NCBI RefSeq assembly: GCF_009805705.1 | Contig: NZ_VSMB01000002.1 | Location: 421,432 to 485,431 of the forward strand | DNA: 64,000 bases | From: Ruania rhizosphaerae | GTDB lineage: Bacteria > Actinomycetota > Actinomycetes > Actinomycetales > Beutenbergiaceae | Direction of reading: 5' to 3' | Shown: piece after piece, positions 55,230-64,000 of the stretch | Position numbering within the stretch: the stretch's first letter is position 1 | How the letters are laid out: every line of letters begins with the position of its first letter | The notes under the pieces: model-generated | What the model saw: only the letters and a program-made list of their open reading frames with translations | Told to the model about the DNA's origin: nothing | Database searches by the model: none | Translations under genes and position numbers: made by a program

Positions 55230-56365
55230 GCTGCTCCTTGCCCGGTGTAGACCCGCGGCACTCGCGGGCCGATCTGCGTCACGATCTCGTAGCTGATTCC
55301 CCCGACGGCGTCCGCCCAGTCCTGCGCGGTCGGCTCACCCTGGGAGCCGCTGCCGAACAGGACCGCGGTGTCGCCCGCGGCCACGGGAAGGTCACGTACG
55401 TCCAGCACGAACTGGTCCATGCACACTCTCCCGGCGATGCGCACCTGCTGACCGGCCACCTGCACGGGCGCGGCGTTGCTCGCCCGCCGTGGGATGCCGT
55501 CGGCATACCCCAGCGGCACCGTCGCCAGGGTGGTCGGGTAGGAGGTGGTGTACGTGTGCCCGTAGGAGACGCCCTGTCCGGCGGCCGCGCTCTTGACCAC
55601 GTGCAGATCGGCTTCCAACCGCATCGCCGGGGTGAGCCCCACCTGCGGTGACGGGTGCGTCACCGGCATCGGGGAGAGTCCGTAGATGGCGATCCCGGGG
55701 CGCACCAGGTCGTAGTGCACCTCGGGGAGGCTGATGGTGGCCGCCGAGTTGGCCAGGTGCCGCACCTCCAGCGTGGCTCCGGCGTTCTCTGCGCGGCGGA
55801 CCGCCTCGGCGAAGACGCCGAACTGCTCACGCACGCTGGGGTGGTCGACCTCGTCGGCGCGCGCGAGGTGCGACCAGACGCCGACCAGCCGCACGAGTCC
55901 CTCCGCCTGCAGGCGCATCGCCTCCTCGAGCATCTCGGTCCAGGTGTCGAGGAAGGATCCGCCGCGGCCGAGGCCGGTGTCGACCTTGAGGTGGAGCCGG
56001 GCCGTGCGCCCGGTGGTACGTGCAGCGTGGGCGATCTCGGCCAGCGCCCAGGGTGCGGGAGCGGAGATATCGATGTCGCTGCGCAGGACCTCGTCCAGCG
56101 GTGCACCCGGGCCGTATAGCCAGGTGAGGACGGGGGCAGTGATCCCGGCGGCCCGCAGGGCGAGTGCCTCGGGCACCTGCGCAGCCCCCAGCCACGTCGC
56201 GCCCCCGCGCAGTGCGGCCCGGGCCGCGGGCACCAGGCCATGGCCGTAGGCGTCCCCCTTGACGACGGCCATCACCTGCGCGGTCGGGGCACACTCGCGC
56301 AACCGGCCGACGTTCGCAGCGATGGCGTCCAGGTCGACGACGGCGCGTCCCGGGTAGTAGGTCAC
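55226..56365 (-). CDS. alr: Alanine racemase
   Basis: 379 residues. A pyridoxal-phosphate enzyme converting L- to D-alanine for peptidoglycan. The cofactor lysine is in VMAVVKGDAYGHGLVPAARA and the catalytic tyrosine in GVSYGHTYTT. LKVDTGLGRGG and RVCMDQFVLDV are also typical. Length matches the family. It lies between nnr and tsaE in the reverse-strand housekeeping run. Confidence 0.96.
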   Translation of the reverse strand: MTYYPGRAVVDLDAIAANVGRLRECAPTAQVMAVVKGDAYGHGLVPAARAALRGGATWLGAAQVPEALALRAAGITAPVLTWLYGPGAPLDEVLRSDIDISAPAPWALAEIAHAARTTGRTARLHLKVDTGLGRGGSFLDTWTEMLEEAMRLQAEGLVRLVGVWSHLARADEVDHPSVREQFGVFAEAVRRAENAGATLEVRHLANSAATISLPEVHYDLVRPGIAIYGLSPMPVTHPSPQVGLTPAMRLEADLHVVKSAAAGQGVSYGHTYTTSYPTTLATVPLGYADGIPRRASNAAPVQVAGQQVRIAGRVCMDQFVLDVRDLPVAAGDTAVLFGSGSQGEPTAQDWADAVGGISYEIVTQIGPRVPRVYTGQGAA

Positions 56366-56516
56366 GCCTCTCAGTCTGCCACCGCGTCGTGACCGGTCGA
56401 GGTCAGCGACAACTCAGCGCGTTGCCCCGTTCCGTCGCCAGTGCCGCGCCGTGGACGACAGAGTGCGGCAACGCTCGAGGACCGACTGTGGGTGTCGATG
56501 TGGGTGTCAGCGGCGG

Positions 56517-58247
56517 TTATCGGAGCGTGAGAATCTGCGCGAGGGTCCCCGGGAGCGCACGGATGAGGTCGGACGGCGTGACCGGGCCGCCCGGGTTCGC
56601 CCGGTGCGCGGCGCGGCCGTGCACCAGCGCCGCCATCGCGGCCAGGAGCGGCACCGGTGCCTCGCTGGTGGCCAGCAGCGCGCCGAGGATCCCGGCGAGC
56701 ACGTCTCCGGAGCCGGCGGTGGCCAACCAGGGCGGCCCGCCCGCCTGACTCAGCAGCACGGCCGCGCCCGTCCGAATCCCGTTCCCGCGCTCGAATCCCG
56801 ATCCGGTAGACCGCAGCGGGCTTCCATCGGCGGAGGTGGATTCGAACGGACTGCCCTCCGGTCCGGCGACCAGTGTGATCGCCCCCTTGAGCAGCACCGT
56901 GGCGCCGGTGACCTCGACGGCGGTACGCACCCAGCGAGCGGGGTCACCTTCCACCTCGGAACGGTCGACCGGCGTCCCGCGCGCGGTCAGCAGCTCGGCG
57001 AGCTCCCCCGCGTGCGGGGTGAGGACGATCCGGCGGCGTCGGTTGACCTGCGGATCCTGCGGGAGTGCCGCCAGTGCCCCGGCGTCGTAAACCAGCGCCG
57101 GCAGCGGCGCGCCCGCCGCGCCGGCCAGCTCATCCGCCTCGGCCACCTGCGCCCGGACCCGATCCCGGTCGGCCTCGACCGACAGGCCCGGCCCCAGGAC
57201 CAGTGCTTGGACCCGGCCGGGGGCGGTCACGGTCTCGGGGTAGTGGTCGAGCACGCGATCGGCGACCTCGGGCGCATCACCGGGCAGGTAGCGCACCATG
57301 CCGCAGCCGGTGCGCAGCGCGGCCCCGACGGTCAGCACAGCCGCGCCCGGATAGGTCGCGGAACCGGCGACCACACCGAGCACGCCGCGGGTGTATTTGT
57401 GGTCCGACTCCACCGGTACCGGCCACAGCCGCGCCACATCCGCCGCCTCCAGCCGTTCCACGGCGACCGGCTGGGTGGCGATCTCGGACTGCAGTCCGAG
57501 ATCCAGCACCTCCACCCTGCCCGCGAGCCCGGCCGCCGGCGGCAGCAGCAGACCCGCCTTCATCGCCCCCATGGTCACGGTCCGGTCGGCGCGTAGCACC
57601 GGCCCGGGCACCACACCGTCGTCAGCACCGAGCCCGCTCGGGGTGTCGACGGCGATCACGCGCACAGAGCTGGCTGACGACTGGGTCGAACGGATCGAAC
57701 GGATCTGCTCCAGCACGCCGGCGACGACGGCGCTCGGCCCGCGCAGACCGCCCCGGACGCCGATACCGGCCATCGCGTCCACCCACACGTGAGCGTGCCT
57801 CGCCTCGCCGGCCCACTCGCAGTCATCCGGGATGTTCGGCAGGTGCGGGACGCCGTCGGGGTTCTCCACGGGCTGCGCACCGGTACCGGAGACGGCTCCG
57901 GGAAGGTGAGGGTCGCCGTCGTGGGAGCCGGCGTGCAGAATCCGCACGCCATGGCGCCGCGCGAAGGCGAGGCCGTCCGCATGGACCTGCTCGCGCAGGA
58001 GCAGCGCTGAGACAACCACACCACGCTCGGCGAGGAGGCCGGCCGCGAAGAGGCCGTCCCCGCCGTTGTTACCCCCTCCCACGAGCACGAGCACACGCGC
58101 CGTGCTCCGCGGAGTGGCGAGGTCATCGAGCTCTTCCCGGACGGCTGCGGCGATGCCGCGGGCGGCCCAGCGCATCAACGGCCGGCCGGCAGCGAGCGGC
58201 CGTTCTTCCGCTGCCTGGACCGCCTGCCTGCCGTAGCCGCGGATCAT
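56517..58247 (-). CDS. nnr: Bifunctional NAD(P)H-hydrate epimerase/ADP-dependent dehydratase
   Basis: 576 residues. It repairs damaged hydrated NAD(P)H. The N-terminal YjeF_N epimerase has VGGGNNGGDGLFAAGLLAER and VIAVDTPSGLGADDG. The C-terminal dehydratase has a kinase-like fold with GSATYPGAAVLTVGAALRTG, VLTPHAGELAELL, LKGAITLV and TAGSGDVLAGILGALLA. A ~30-residue insertion before the last motif (SADGSPLRSTGSGFERGNGI) is encoded by repeats of a GAATCCCG-like sequence at 56770-56810. It overlaps acpS by 1 bp. Confidence 0.94.
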   Translation of the reverse strand: MIRGYGRQAVQAAEERPLAAGRPLMRWAARGIAAAVREELDDLATPRSTARVLVLVGGGNNGGDGLFAAGLLAERGVVVSALLLREQVHADGLAFARRHGVRILHAGSHDGDPHLPGAVSGTGAQPVENPDGVPHLPNIPDDCEWAGEARHAHVWVDAMAGIGVRGGLRGPSAVVAGVLEQIRSIRSTQSSASSVRVIAVDTPSGLGADDGVVPGPVLRADRTVTMGAMKAGLLLPPAAGLAGRVEVLDLGLQSEIATQPVAVERLEAADVARLWPVPVESDHKYTRGVLGVVAGSATYPGAAVLTVGAALRTGCGMVRYLPGDAPEVADRVLDHYPETVTAPGRVQALVLGPGLSVEADRDRVRAQVAEADELAGAAGAPLPALVYDAGALAALPQDPQVNRRRRIVLTPHAGELAELLTARGTPVDRSEVEGDPARWVRTAVEVTGATVLLKGAITLVAGPEGSPFESTSADGSPLRSTGSGFERGNGIRTGAAVLLSQAGGPPWLATAGSGDVLAGILGALLATSEAPVPLLAAMAALVHGRAAHRANPGGPVTPSDLIRALPGTLAQILTLR

Positions 58248-58597
58248 CAGCCCTCCGCGACCGCGACCGCGGAGGCGATACCGGCGTCGTGGGAGATCGA
58301 CAGGTGCCAGGAACTCACCCCACGTGCCTCAGCGGCCGCGAGCACGGTACCGCTGAGGTCGACGACGGGCGCGCCGCCGACCACGCGGTGCACGGTAGCG
58401 TCCTGCCAGCTCATCCCGCCTGGGGCGCCGAGCGCCTTCGCGATCGCCTCCTTGGCCGCGAACCGGGCGGCAAGCGAGGAGGGCGGGAGCTCACGCTCGG
58501 CCGGGGTGAACAGCCGCTCCCTCAAGCCGGGGGCACGGTCGAGCGTGGCGAGGAAGCGCTCGACGTCCACCACGTCTATCCCGACACCCACTATCAC
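58247..58597 (-). CDS. acpS: Holo-[acyl-carrier-protein] synthase
   Basis: 116 residues from GTG 58597. It transfers phosphopantetheine from CoA to acyl carrier protein. The metal/CoA motifs are [13 protein letters not shown] and [17 protein letters not shown], with [20 protein letters not shown] at the end. GAGAGG lies ~10 nt upstream. It starts 28 bp after the glmS stop. Confidence 0.93.
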   Translation of the reverse strand: MIVGVGIDVVDVERFLATLDRAPGLRERLFTPAERELPPSSLAARFAAKEAIAKALGAPGGMSWQDATVHRVVGGAPVVDLSGTVLAAAEARGVSSWHLSISHDAGIASAVAVAEG

Positions 58598-58625
58598 TCG
58601 ATCACGCACCTCTCCGACTGTCCGC

Positions 58626-60485
58626 CTACTCGACGGTGACCGACTTGGCGAGGTTGCGCGGCTGGTCGACATCGAGCCCCTTCGCCGTGGCCAGAGCCGC
58701 GGCGAAGATCTGCAGCGGAACCACAGTCACCAACGGCGCTAGGAGTGTCGGTGTCTGAGGGACCCGGAAGACGACGTCCGCGAACGGTTCGACGGCGTCG
58801 TCGCCTTCCTCGGCGATCACCAGGGTGCGGGCGCCACGGGCACGGATCTCCTGGATGTTGGAGATCACCTTGGCGTGAAGGGCGTCGCGCCCGCGCGGGG
58901 AGGGGGCGATGACGAAGACCGGCTGCCCAGGCTCGACCAGAGCGATCGGACCGTGCTTGAGCTCACCGGCGGCGAACCCCTCGGCGTGAATGTAGGCGAG
59001 TTCCTTGAGCTTGAGCGCCCCTTCCAGGGCGACCGGGAATCCCACGTGCCGGCCCAGGAACAGCACCGTGCGCTCCTCGGCGAGCTCGCGAGCGACGGCC
59101 TGCACGTGGCCCTCGGTGTCGACCACCTGCTGGATGCGCTCGGGCATCAGCCGCAGTTCCTCGAGGTCCTCGGCGATCTCGTCGGGGAACTTGTTGCCGC
59201 GTAGTTGAGCGAGGTAGAGCCCGAGCAGGTAGCACGCGGTGATCTGAGCGAGGAATGCCTTCGTGGAGGCGACGGCGACCTCGGGGCCGGCGTGGGTGTA
59301 GAGCACGGCGTCGGACTCGCGCGCGATGGTGGAGCCGTGGGTGTTGACGATGGCCAGCACCTTGGCCCCCTGCTCGCGTGCGTGCCGGACGGCCATGATG
59401 GTGTCCATGGTCTCCCCGGACTGGGAGATCGCGACGACCAGCGTCTTCTCACTGACTACCGGGTCGCGGTAGCGAAACTCGTGCGCCAGCTCAACCTCCA
59501 CCGGAATGCGGCACCAGTGCTCGATGGCGTACTTGGCGACGTGCCCGGCATAGGCGGCAGTCCCGCAGGCGATGACCACGATCTTGTCGACCGAGCGCAT
59601 CACGGTCTCCGAGATACGCATCTCGTCCAGGATCAACTCGCCCTTCTCTCCGACCCTTCCCAGGAGAGTGTCGGCCACGGCCTGCGGTTGGTCGTGGATC
59701 TCCTTGTTCATGAAGGTCTCGAAGCCACCCTTGACGGCGGCGTCGGCGGACCAGTCGACGGTGAACCGGCGCGGCTGGACGACGGTGCCGGCGGTGTCAG
59801 TCACCACGACGTCACCGCCGGTGATGGTGACGACCTCGTCCTGCCCCATCTCCATGGCCTCGCGGGTGAAGGCGATGAACGCGGAGACGTCGCTGCCGAG
59901 GAAGTTCTCGCCCTCGCCCAGGCCGATCACGAGCGGCGAGTTGCGGCGGGCGCCGACCACGGTGCCGGGCTGGTCAGCATGCACGGCGAGCAGGGTGAAG
60001 GCCCCCTCGAGACGACGCACGACCTGGCGCATCGCCTCGGTCAGGTCACCGGTCTCGTCGTAGGCGCCCGCGAGCAGGTGGGCGACCACCTCGGTATCGG
60101 TCTCGGAGTGGAACTGCGTCCCGTCGGCGACCAGCGCGCTCTTGAGTGAGTGGAAGTTCTCGATGATCCCGTTGTGGATGACGGCGAGGCGACCGTCGCC
60201 GCTGAGGTGCGGGTGAGCGTTGGCGTCCGTCGGTGCGCCGTGGGTGGCCCACCGGGTGTGACCGATCGCGGCCGTGCCCTCAGGCAGCGGGCGCGCGTCG
60301 AGCTCCTGGGTGAGATTGGTCAGCTTGCCCGCCTTCTTGGCCGATACCAGGCCGCCGGGCGTGGCGATCGCAATCCCAGCCGAGTCATACCCTCGGTACT
60401 CGAGCCGGCCGAGGCCCTCCATGACCACGTCGAGCGGGCGGCTGCTGGCAGCCGCGGGGCCGACGTATCCGACGATTCCGCACAT
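58626..60485 (-). CDS. glmS: Glutamine-fructose-6-phosphate aminotransferase
   Basis: 619 residues from ATG 60485, chosen because the catalytic Cys must follow Met directly (MCGIVGYVG). It makes glucosamine-6-phosphate, the first step to UDP-GlcNAc. The glutaminase domain has [18 protein letters not shown]. Two SIS domains ([60 protein letters not shown]) bind the sugar phosphate. The C-terminus ends [13 protein letters not shown], as usual. Confidence 0.97.
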   Translation of the reverse strand: MCGIVGYVGPAAASSRPLDVVMEGLGRLEYRGYDSAGIAIATPGGLVSAKKAGKLTNLTQELDARPLPEGTAAIGHTRWATHGAPTDANAHPHLSGDGRLAVIHNGIIENFHSLKSALVADGTQFHSETDTEVVAHLLAGAYDETGDLTEAMRQVVRRLEGAFTLLAVHADQPGTVVGARRNSPLVIGLGEGENFLGSDVSAFIAFTREAMEMGQDEVVTITGGDVVVTDTAGTVVQPRRFTVDWSADAAVKGGFETFMNKEIHDQPQAVADTLLGRVGEKGELILDEMRISETVMRSVDKIVVIACGTAAYAGHVAKYAIEHWCRIPVEVELAHEFRYRDPVVSEKTLVVAISQSGETMDTIMAVRHAREQGAKVLAIVNTHGSTIARESDAVLYTHAGPEVAVASTKAFLAQITACYLLGLYLAQLRGNKFPDEIAEDLEELRLMPERIQQVVDTEGHVQAVARELAEERTVLFLGRHVGFPVALEGALKLKELAYIHAEGFAAGELKHGPIALVEPGQPVFVIAPSPRGRDALHAKVISNIQEIRARGARTLVIAEEGDDAVEPFADVVFRVPQTPTLLAPLVTVVPLQIFAAALATAKGLDVDQPRNLAKSVTVE

Positions 60486-60541
60486 GCGCACAGCGTAACG
60501 GCGTGTACGCGCGCGAGGCGCAAGAGTGGAAGAGTAGGCGT

Positions 60542-61507
60542 GTGACTGCTTCCGACCTCACTCGTGCCGACATTCCGGTGAGTCCGTACGTGGAGTTCGA
60601 CCGGACGGCCTGGAGCCGCCTGTCCGCCTCCACACCGCTCCCGCTGACCGCCGATGACGTCGAGCACCTACGCGGTCTGGGCGATCCGATCGATCTGGCC
60701 GAGGTGGACACTGCCTACCGCCCGCTCTCGCGACTGCTGACGCTCTACGTGGCCGCCTCGCAGCGGTTGCGGGCCACGACGTCGACCTTTCTTGGTGAGC
60801 GCACGCACCGTACGCCGTTCGTGATCGGCATCGCCGGCTCGGTCGCGGTGGGGAAGTCGACGGCGGCGCGGGTCCTCCGTGAACTGCTGCGTCGGTGGCC
60901 GGAGACGCCGCGGGTGGAACTGGTCACCACGGATGGATTCCTGCACCCCAATGCCGAGCTGCAGCGCCGAGGGCTGATGGACCGCAAGGGTTTCCCGGAG
61001 TCCTACGACCGGCGAGCCCTGCTCGACTTCCTCACTCAGGTCAAGGCCGGAGCCGATCGCGTGAGCGCACCGGTGTACTCCCACCTCACCTACGACATCG
61101 TGCCGGACCGCACGGTCGAGGTGCGGGCACCCGAGGTGCTCATCGTGGAAGGCCTGAACGTGCTGGCACCGGCGCGCGTGACGGCGCAGGGAGAGGCGTC
61201 GCTCGCCGTCAGCGACTTCTTCGACTTCTCGATCTACATCGACGCTGCGACCGAGGACATCCGGCGTTGGTATGTCGACAGGTTCCTCGACCTGCGGCAG
61301 ACGGCATTCGCCGACGAGCGCTCGTACTTCCACCGGTACGCCGCCCTGGACGATGCGCAGGCGCGCGCCCGGGCGCTGCAGATCTGGGAGTCGATCAATG
61401 AACCCAACCTGGTGGAGAACGTACTGCCGACGCGTGGACGGGCGACGCTGGTGCTGACCAAGGATTCCGACCACCGGCTCAGTCGTTTCGGCCTGCGGAA
61501 GATCTGA
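60542..61507 (+). CDS. coaA: Pantothenate kinase, type I
   Basis: 321 residues from GTG 60542, with GGAAGAG upstream. It phosphorylates pantothenate, the first step to CoA. The P-loop is [20 protein letters not shown]. The family sequences [31 protein letters not shown] and NVLAPA are all present. Length matches the family (about 310-320). It is divergent from glmS with a 56-bp gap. Confidence 0.96.
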   Translation: MTASDLTRADIPVSPYVEFDRTAWSRLSASTPLPLTADDVEHLRGLGDPIDLAEVDTAYRPLSRLLTLYVAASQRLRATTSTFLGERTHRTPFVIGIAGSVAVGKSTAARVLRELLRRWPETPRVELVTTDGFLHPNAELQRRGLMDRKGFPESYDRRALLDFLTQVKAGADRVSAPVYSHLTYDIVPDRTVEVRAPEVLIVEGLNVLAPARVTAQGEASLAVSDFFDFSIYIDAATEDIRRWYVDRFLDLRQTAFADERSYFHRYAALDDAQARARALQIWESINEPNLVENVLPTRGRATLVLTKDSDHRLSRFGLRKI

Positions 61508-61510
61508 GTC

Positions 61511-62995
61511 GTGGCTGCTGGAACGCAGGACACCGTGCTCGTGGCCACCCGGGCCGGCACCGTACGCGGTGTGGTGCGGCCGGGGTCGCTGGCGTTCCGC
61601 GGCATCCCGTACGCAGCGGCACCCGTGGGCGAGCTGCGGTTCGCTGCGCCGGCACCGCACCCGGGATGGGACGGCGTCCGAGACGCGCTGGAGAACGGGC
61701 CGACACCGTCGCTGGGGCCAGTCGGGGACACCTATTCGATCCCCGAACCCGTGGTCGGCGGGGACGAGGTGCTCAATCTCAACGTGTTCACCCCGGACAC
61801 GGCGGGCCAGCTGCCGGTCTACGTGTGGGTGCACGGCGGAAGTTACGTGGGTGGTTCACCCGGGGGGCCGTGGTTCGACGGAGCCTCGTTCAACGCCTCC
61901 GGCGTGGTCGTCGTCACGATCACCTACCGGCTCGGGTTCGAAGGGTACGGCGACGTGCCCGGCGCGCCGTCGAACCGTGCGCTGCGGGACATGATCGCGG
62001 CGCTGGAGTGGGTACAGAAGAACATCGGGGCCTTCGGCGGCGACCCCGGTCAGGTGACCCTGGGCGGACAGAGCGCCGGGGCAGGAGCCGTGCTGGCCCT
62101 CCTCGCTGCGCCACGTGCCGCGGGCTTGTTCCAGCGTGCCGTGTCGCACTCCGCTCCACTGCCGGATATCGATGTCGCCACGGCGCAGCGGGTCGGTCGC
62201 GACCTTGCCGCAGCGTGCGGGGTGGAGCACACGCTGGATGGGTGGCGCGCCGTTCCTCGCGCAGACATCGTGGCTGCCGAACGGGCCACCGGATCGGCCG
62301 ATCTGTTCTCCGCGCTCGCGAACCTGTACCGGATGCTCGCCGGGGAGGAACCGGTTACGACGTTCGGCCCGGTACTGGACGGCGATCTGCTTCCCGAGGA
62401 CCCACAGGACCTGCTCCGAGGCGATCCCCGTATCCCCCTGATGCTCGGTGCCACCAGCCACGAGTTCAATCGGGTCACGGCGCCGATCGAGCGGTATCTC
62501 GCTCGGGGCGTGGGTGGCGCGGTGCTGATGGGTCTCGGCGTGCCTCCAGCCTTGGCGCGTGCCTATCCTCGTGCGTTCCCGGCCTGGAGCCCGGCCGAGC
62601 TGCTGGGCCAGGCTGTCACAGACCGGGTCTTCCGCATCCCGGCGGTCCGGGTCGCGACTGCGCGCGCAGCATCACCAGCAAGTTGCACGTGGTTGTGGGA
62701 CTTCCGGTGGCGCTCCCCCGTCACCGATCGCGCCGTGCACTGCGTCGATCTGCCCTTCGCGTGGGGGCGGTTGGACGCCGACCGCGTGGAGCGGATCGCG
62801 GGAACGAGTCCACCCGAGACCTTGGCACGGGAGGTGCATTCGGCGATTGCGGGATTCGTCAGCGATGGCAGCCCCGGATGGCAGACGTTCACGACGGAGC
62901 AGCCGTCGGCGCGGGTCTGGGACACCCCGGCATGGACAGGGCGCGATCCGTTCCGATTCGAACGGATCGCCCTCGGGGTGCTCTCAGGATCGTGA
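61511..62995 (+). CDS. Type B carboxylesterase
   Basis: 494 residues from GTG 61511, 3 bp after coaA. An alpha/beta hydrolase of the esterase B family. Landmarks are FRGIPYAAAPVGELRFAAP, the oxyanion region VWVHGGSYVGGSPG and the nucleophile elbow TLGGQSAGAGAVLALL. No signal peptide is seen. The physiological ester is unknown. Its end overlaps the convergent DedA gene by 12 bp. Confidence 0.92.
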   Translation: MAAGTQDTVLVATRAGTVRGVVRPGSLAFRGIPYAAAPVGELRFAAPAPHPGWDGVRDALENGPTPSLGPVGDTYSIPEPVVGGDEVLNLNVFTPDTAGQLPVYVWVHGGSYVGGSPGGPWFDGASFNASGVVVVTITYRLGFEGYGDVPGAPSNRALRDMIAALEWVQKNIGAFGGDPGQVTLGGQSAGAGAVLALLAAPRAAGLFQRAVSHSAPLPDIDVATAQRVGRDLAAACGVEHTLDGWRAVPRADIVAAERATGSADLFSALANLYRMLAGEEPVTTFGPVLDGDLLPEDPQDLLRGDPRIPLMLGATSHEFNRVTAPIERYLARGVGGAVLMGLGVPPALARAYPRAFPAWSPAELLGQAVTDRVFRIPAVRVATARAASPASCTWLWDFRWRSPVTDRAVHCVDLPFAWGRLDADRVERIAGTSPPETLAREVHSAIAGFVSDGSPGWQTFTTEQPSARVWDTPAWTGRDPFRFERIALGVLSGS

Positions 62996-63664
62996 CTCCA
63001 AGGAGCCTGTATCGGCTGCTTCCTTCCGTACCTCCGCCTGCCGGATCTCCGCGACCGGGTCGACACCACGGCGCCTCAGGACCAGCCGGACCACGCCATC
63101 CACCAGAAAGCCCATCGCCACGCCGAGGACGACGCCCACCACCACACCCAGCAACGGATTGGCGTGCAGTGCTGCTCCGGCGCCGGCTCCCAGCGCAATG
63201 GAGTACACCGCCCACATCACCGCCGCTACCGCAGCGATCGGCACGAAGCGCCGATAGGGGTAGCCCACCGCACCCGCCGTCATATTCACCGCGACGCGCC
63301 CGATGGGGATGTAGCGCGCAGCGAGGATGAACACCGCACCGCGGCGGGCCAACGCACCTTCTGCCCACGCCAGCGTCTTGGCACCCCGTCTGCTGCGGAA
63401 GACGCGGAACCGGTGGATCGGCAGTCGCGTGCCGATGAGATAGGCGATGTTGTCGCCGATGAACGCACCGGCTGCCGCGACGATCCCGATCCACCACAGA
63501 CTCGGAGCCTCGTGGGAGATCGACAGACTCGTCAGGGCGATCACCACCGACTCGCTCGGGATCGGTGGGAAGAAGCCGTCGATGATGCAGCAGGCAAGAA
63601 GGACAAGCAGTACCCACGGCGAAGCCGCCAGCTCCAGGATGGGACCTTCAACGGCGTCTAGCAC
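62984..63664 (-). CDS. DedA-family membrane protein
   Basis: 226 residues. Membrane segments run from VLLVLLACCIIDGFFPPIPS to LGVVVGVVLGVAMGFLVDGV. The DedA signature is GDNIAYLIGTRL with ARYIPIGRVAVNMTAGAVG, including the conserved arginines and acidic residues. DedA proteins flip or transport phospholipids such as undecaprenyl phosphate. The C-terminal ~35 residues are charged and cytosolic. Confidence 0.92.
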   Translation of the reverse strand: MLDAVEGPILELAASPWVLLVLLACCIIDGFFPPIPSESVVIALTSLSISHEAPSLWWIGIVAAAGAFIGDNIAYLIGTRLPIHRFRVFRSRRGAKTLAWAEGALARRGAVFILAARYIPIGRVAVNMTAGAVGYPYRRFVPIAAVAAVMWAVYSIALGAGAGAALHANPLLGVVVGVVLGVAMGFLVDGVVRLVLRRRGVDPVAEIRQAEVRKEAADTGSLESRS

Positions 63665-63950
63665 CTGCGCTCCTCGCGTTCTCTTCGGGAGATCCCACCG
63701 TACGCAAGCCCATGCCTGACGTCATCGGGGTCTTCCCTGAATCATCCCTGAAGGCGGGCCGATGCGTCATCACACTCCAGGTGGGCTGGTGCGAGCCGGA
63801 GGTACTCCCTCGGTAGCGGACGGTAGCGGACCCTCTGACCCGCCACGACCCGGCACCTTGTCGGCGCAGCTACTTGTCGGGCGTGGTGCACTATCGGGGC
63901 CAGTGTCAGCGAGGACGCCCACAGCGGGCACGCACCCAGAGCACGAACGC
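63665..63950. other. Non-coding region at the right end (286 bp)
   Basis: The region lies upstream of the DedA gene. A short direct repeat GGTAGCGGAC occurs twice near 63812-63833. I see no gene or convincing promoter. Confidence 0.4.
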
Positions 63951-63983
63951 AACAAGGGCCACCCCGGTGGGGTGGCCCTTGTT
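63951..63983. terminator. Strong terminator hairpin near the right edge
   Basis: AACAAGGGCCACCCC (63951-63965) and GGGGTGGCCCTTGTT (63969-63983) form a perfect 15-bp stem with a 3-nt loop. The stem begins AACAAG and ends CTTGTT, giving a partial U tract in either direction. It probably terminates a gene lying beyond the window. Confidence 0.8.
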
Positions 63984-64000
63984 GGAATGGGTGTCCGGCG

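Noticed and set aside
57065..58639. A 524-residue forward frame antisense to nnr and acpS
   Set aside because: Composition is Arg/Pro/Ala-rich with no domain; the reverse-strand genes are clear.

Overview
The window is chromosomal DNA of a high-GC actinobacterium, most likely a Micrococcales member of the Ruania/Beutenbergia/Georgenia kind. The grounds are the GC-rich third positions, a WhiB-family gene, frequent GTG starts and ATGA/GTGA overlaps, and the housekeeping order glmS-acpS-nnr-alr-tsaE-tsaB-rimI-tsaD. The genus is inferred, not proven. I see no phage, transposase, CRISPR array or rRNA. One tRNA gene is present.

Positions 1-9100 form a carbohydrate locus. It has a LacI-type regulator (cut by the left edge), two LplB/LplC-type permeases, a Tat/lipoprotein solute-binding protein, a hexapeptide acetyltransferase fused to a second domain, and a GH5-like glycosidase. 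A perfect 20-bp palindrome lies just downstream of the promoter of the binding-protein gene, and a degenerate copy lies just downstream of the permease promoter. Together they suggest one LacI-controlled uptake regulon. A decayed AbiEi-like gene bracketed by two related palindromes sits between the permeases and the binding protein.

Positions 9100-29400 are mixed core functions: FKBP isomerase, Bax-inhibitor-1 membrane protein, an ABC exporter with a downstream two-component system, a membrane Ser/Thr kinase, a UAA-anticodon tRNA with a short variable arm, type II NADH dehydrogenase, a family 5 uracil-DNA glycosylase, a YbaK deacylase, a GntR/membrane-protein pair, a VOC protein, a DnaQ-like exonuclease, an ABC exporter, guaB, a MerR regulator, whiB and a CIRCE-controlled groES.

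Positions 29500-41720 are a second carbohydrate region: a TetR regulator with a collagen-like N-terminus divergent from a GH2 beta-galactosidase, an acetyl-xylan-esterase-type hydrolase, and an operon of binding protein, two permeases, GH95 alpha-L-fucosidase and ROK regulator. Neither importer carries its own ATPase gene, so a shared ATPase elsewhere is likely.

Positions 41700-49400 hold two tandem PrsW-family proteases, a methyltransferase, a YbdK/GCS2 ligase, and a PadR regulator followed by three paralogous HAAS-like membrane proteins. Two of these share a 205-bp block that is nearly identical. Positions 49677-60485 are one long reverse-strand housekeeping run (glmS, acpS, nnr, alr, tsaE, tsaB, a RimI-sulfurtransferase fusion, tsaD, a GH3 lipoprotein). 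It covers cell-wall precursors, metabolite repair and tRNA t6A synthesis. The right end has coaA, a carboxylesterase and a DedA protein.

The observations most worth pursuing are the matched LacI operator pair, the PadR dyad over a leaderless promoter and start codon, the gene conversion between HAAS paralogs, the RimI-sulfurtransferase fusion with an internal Shine-Dalgarno site, and the class I tRNA with a UAA anticodon.
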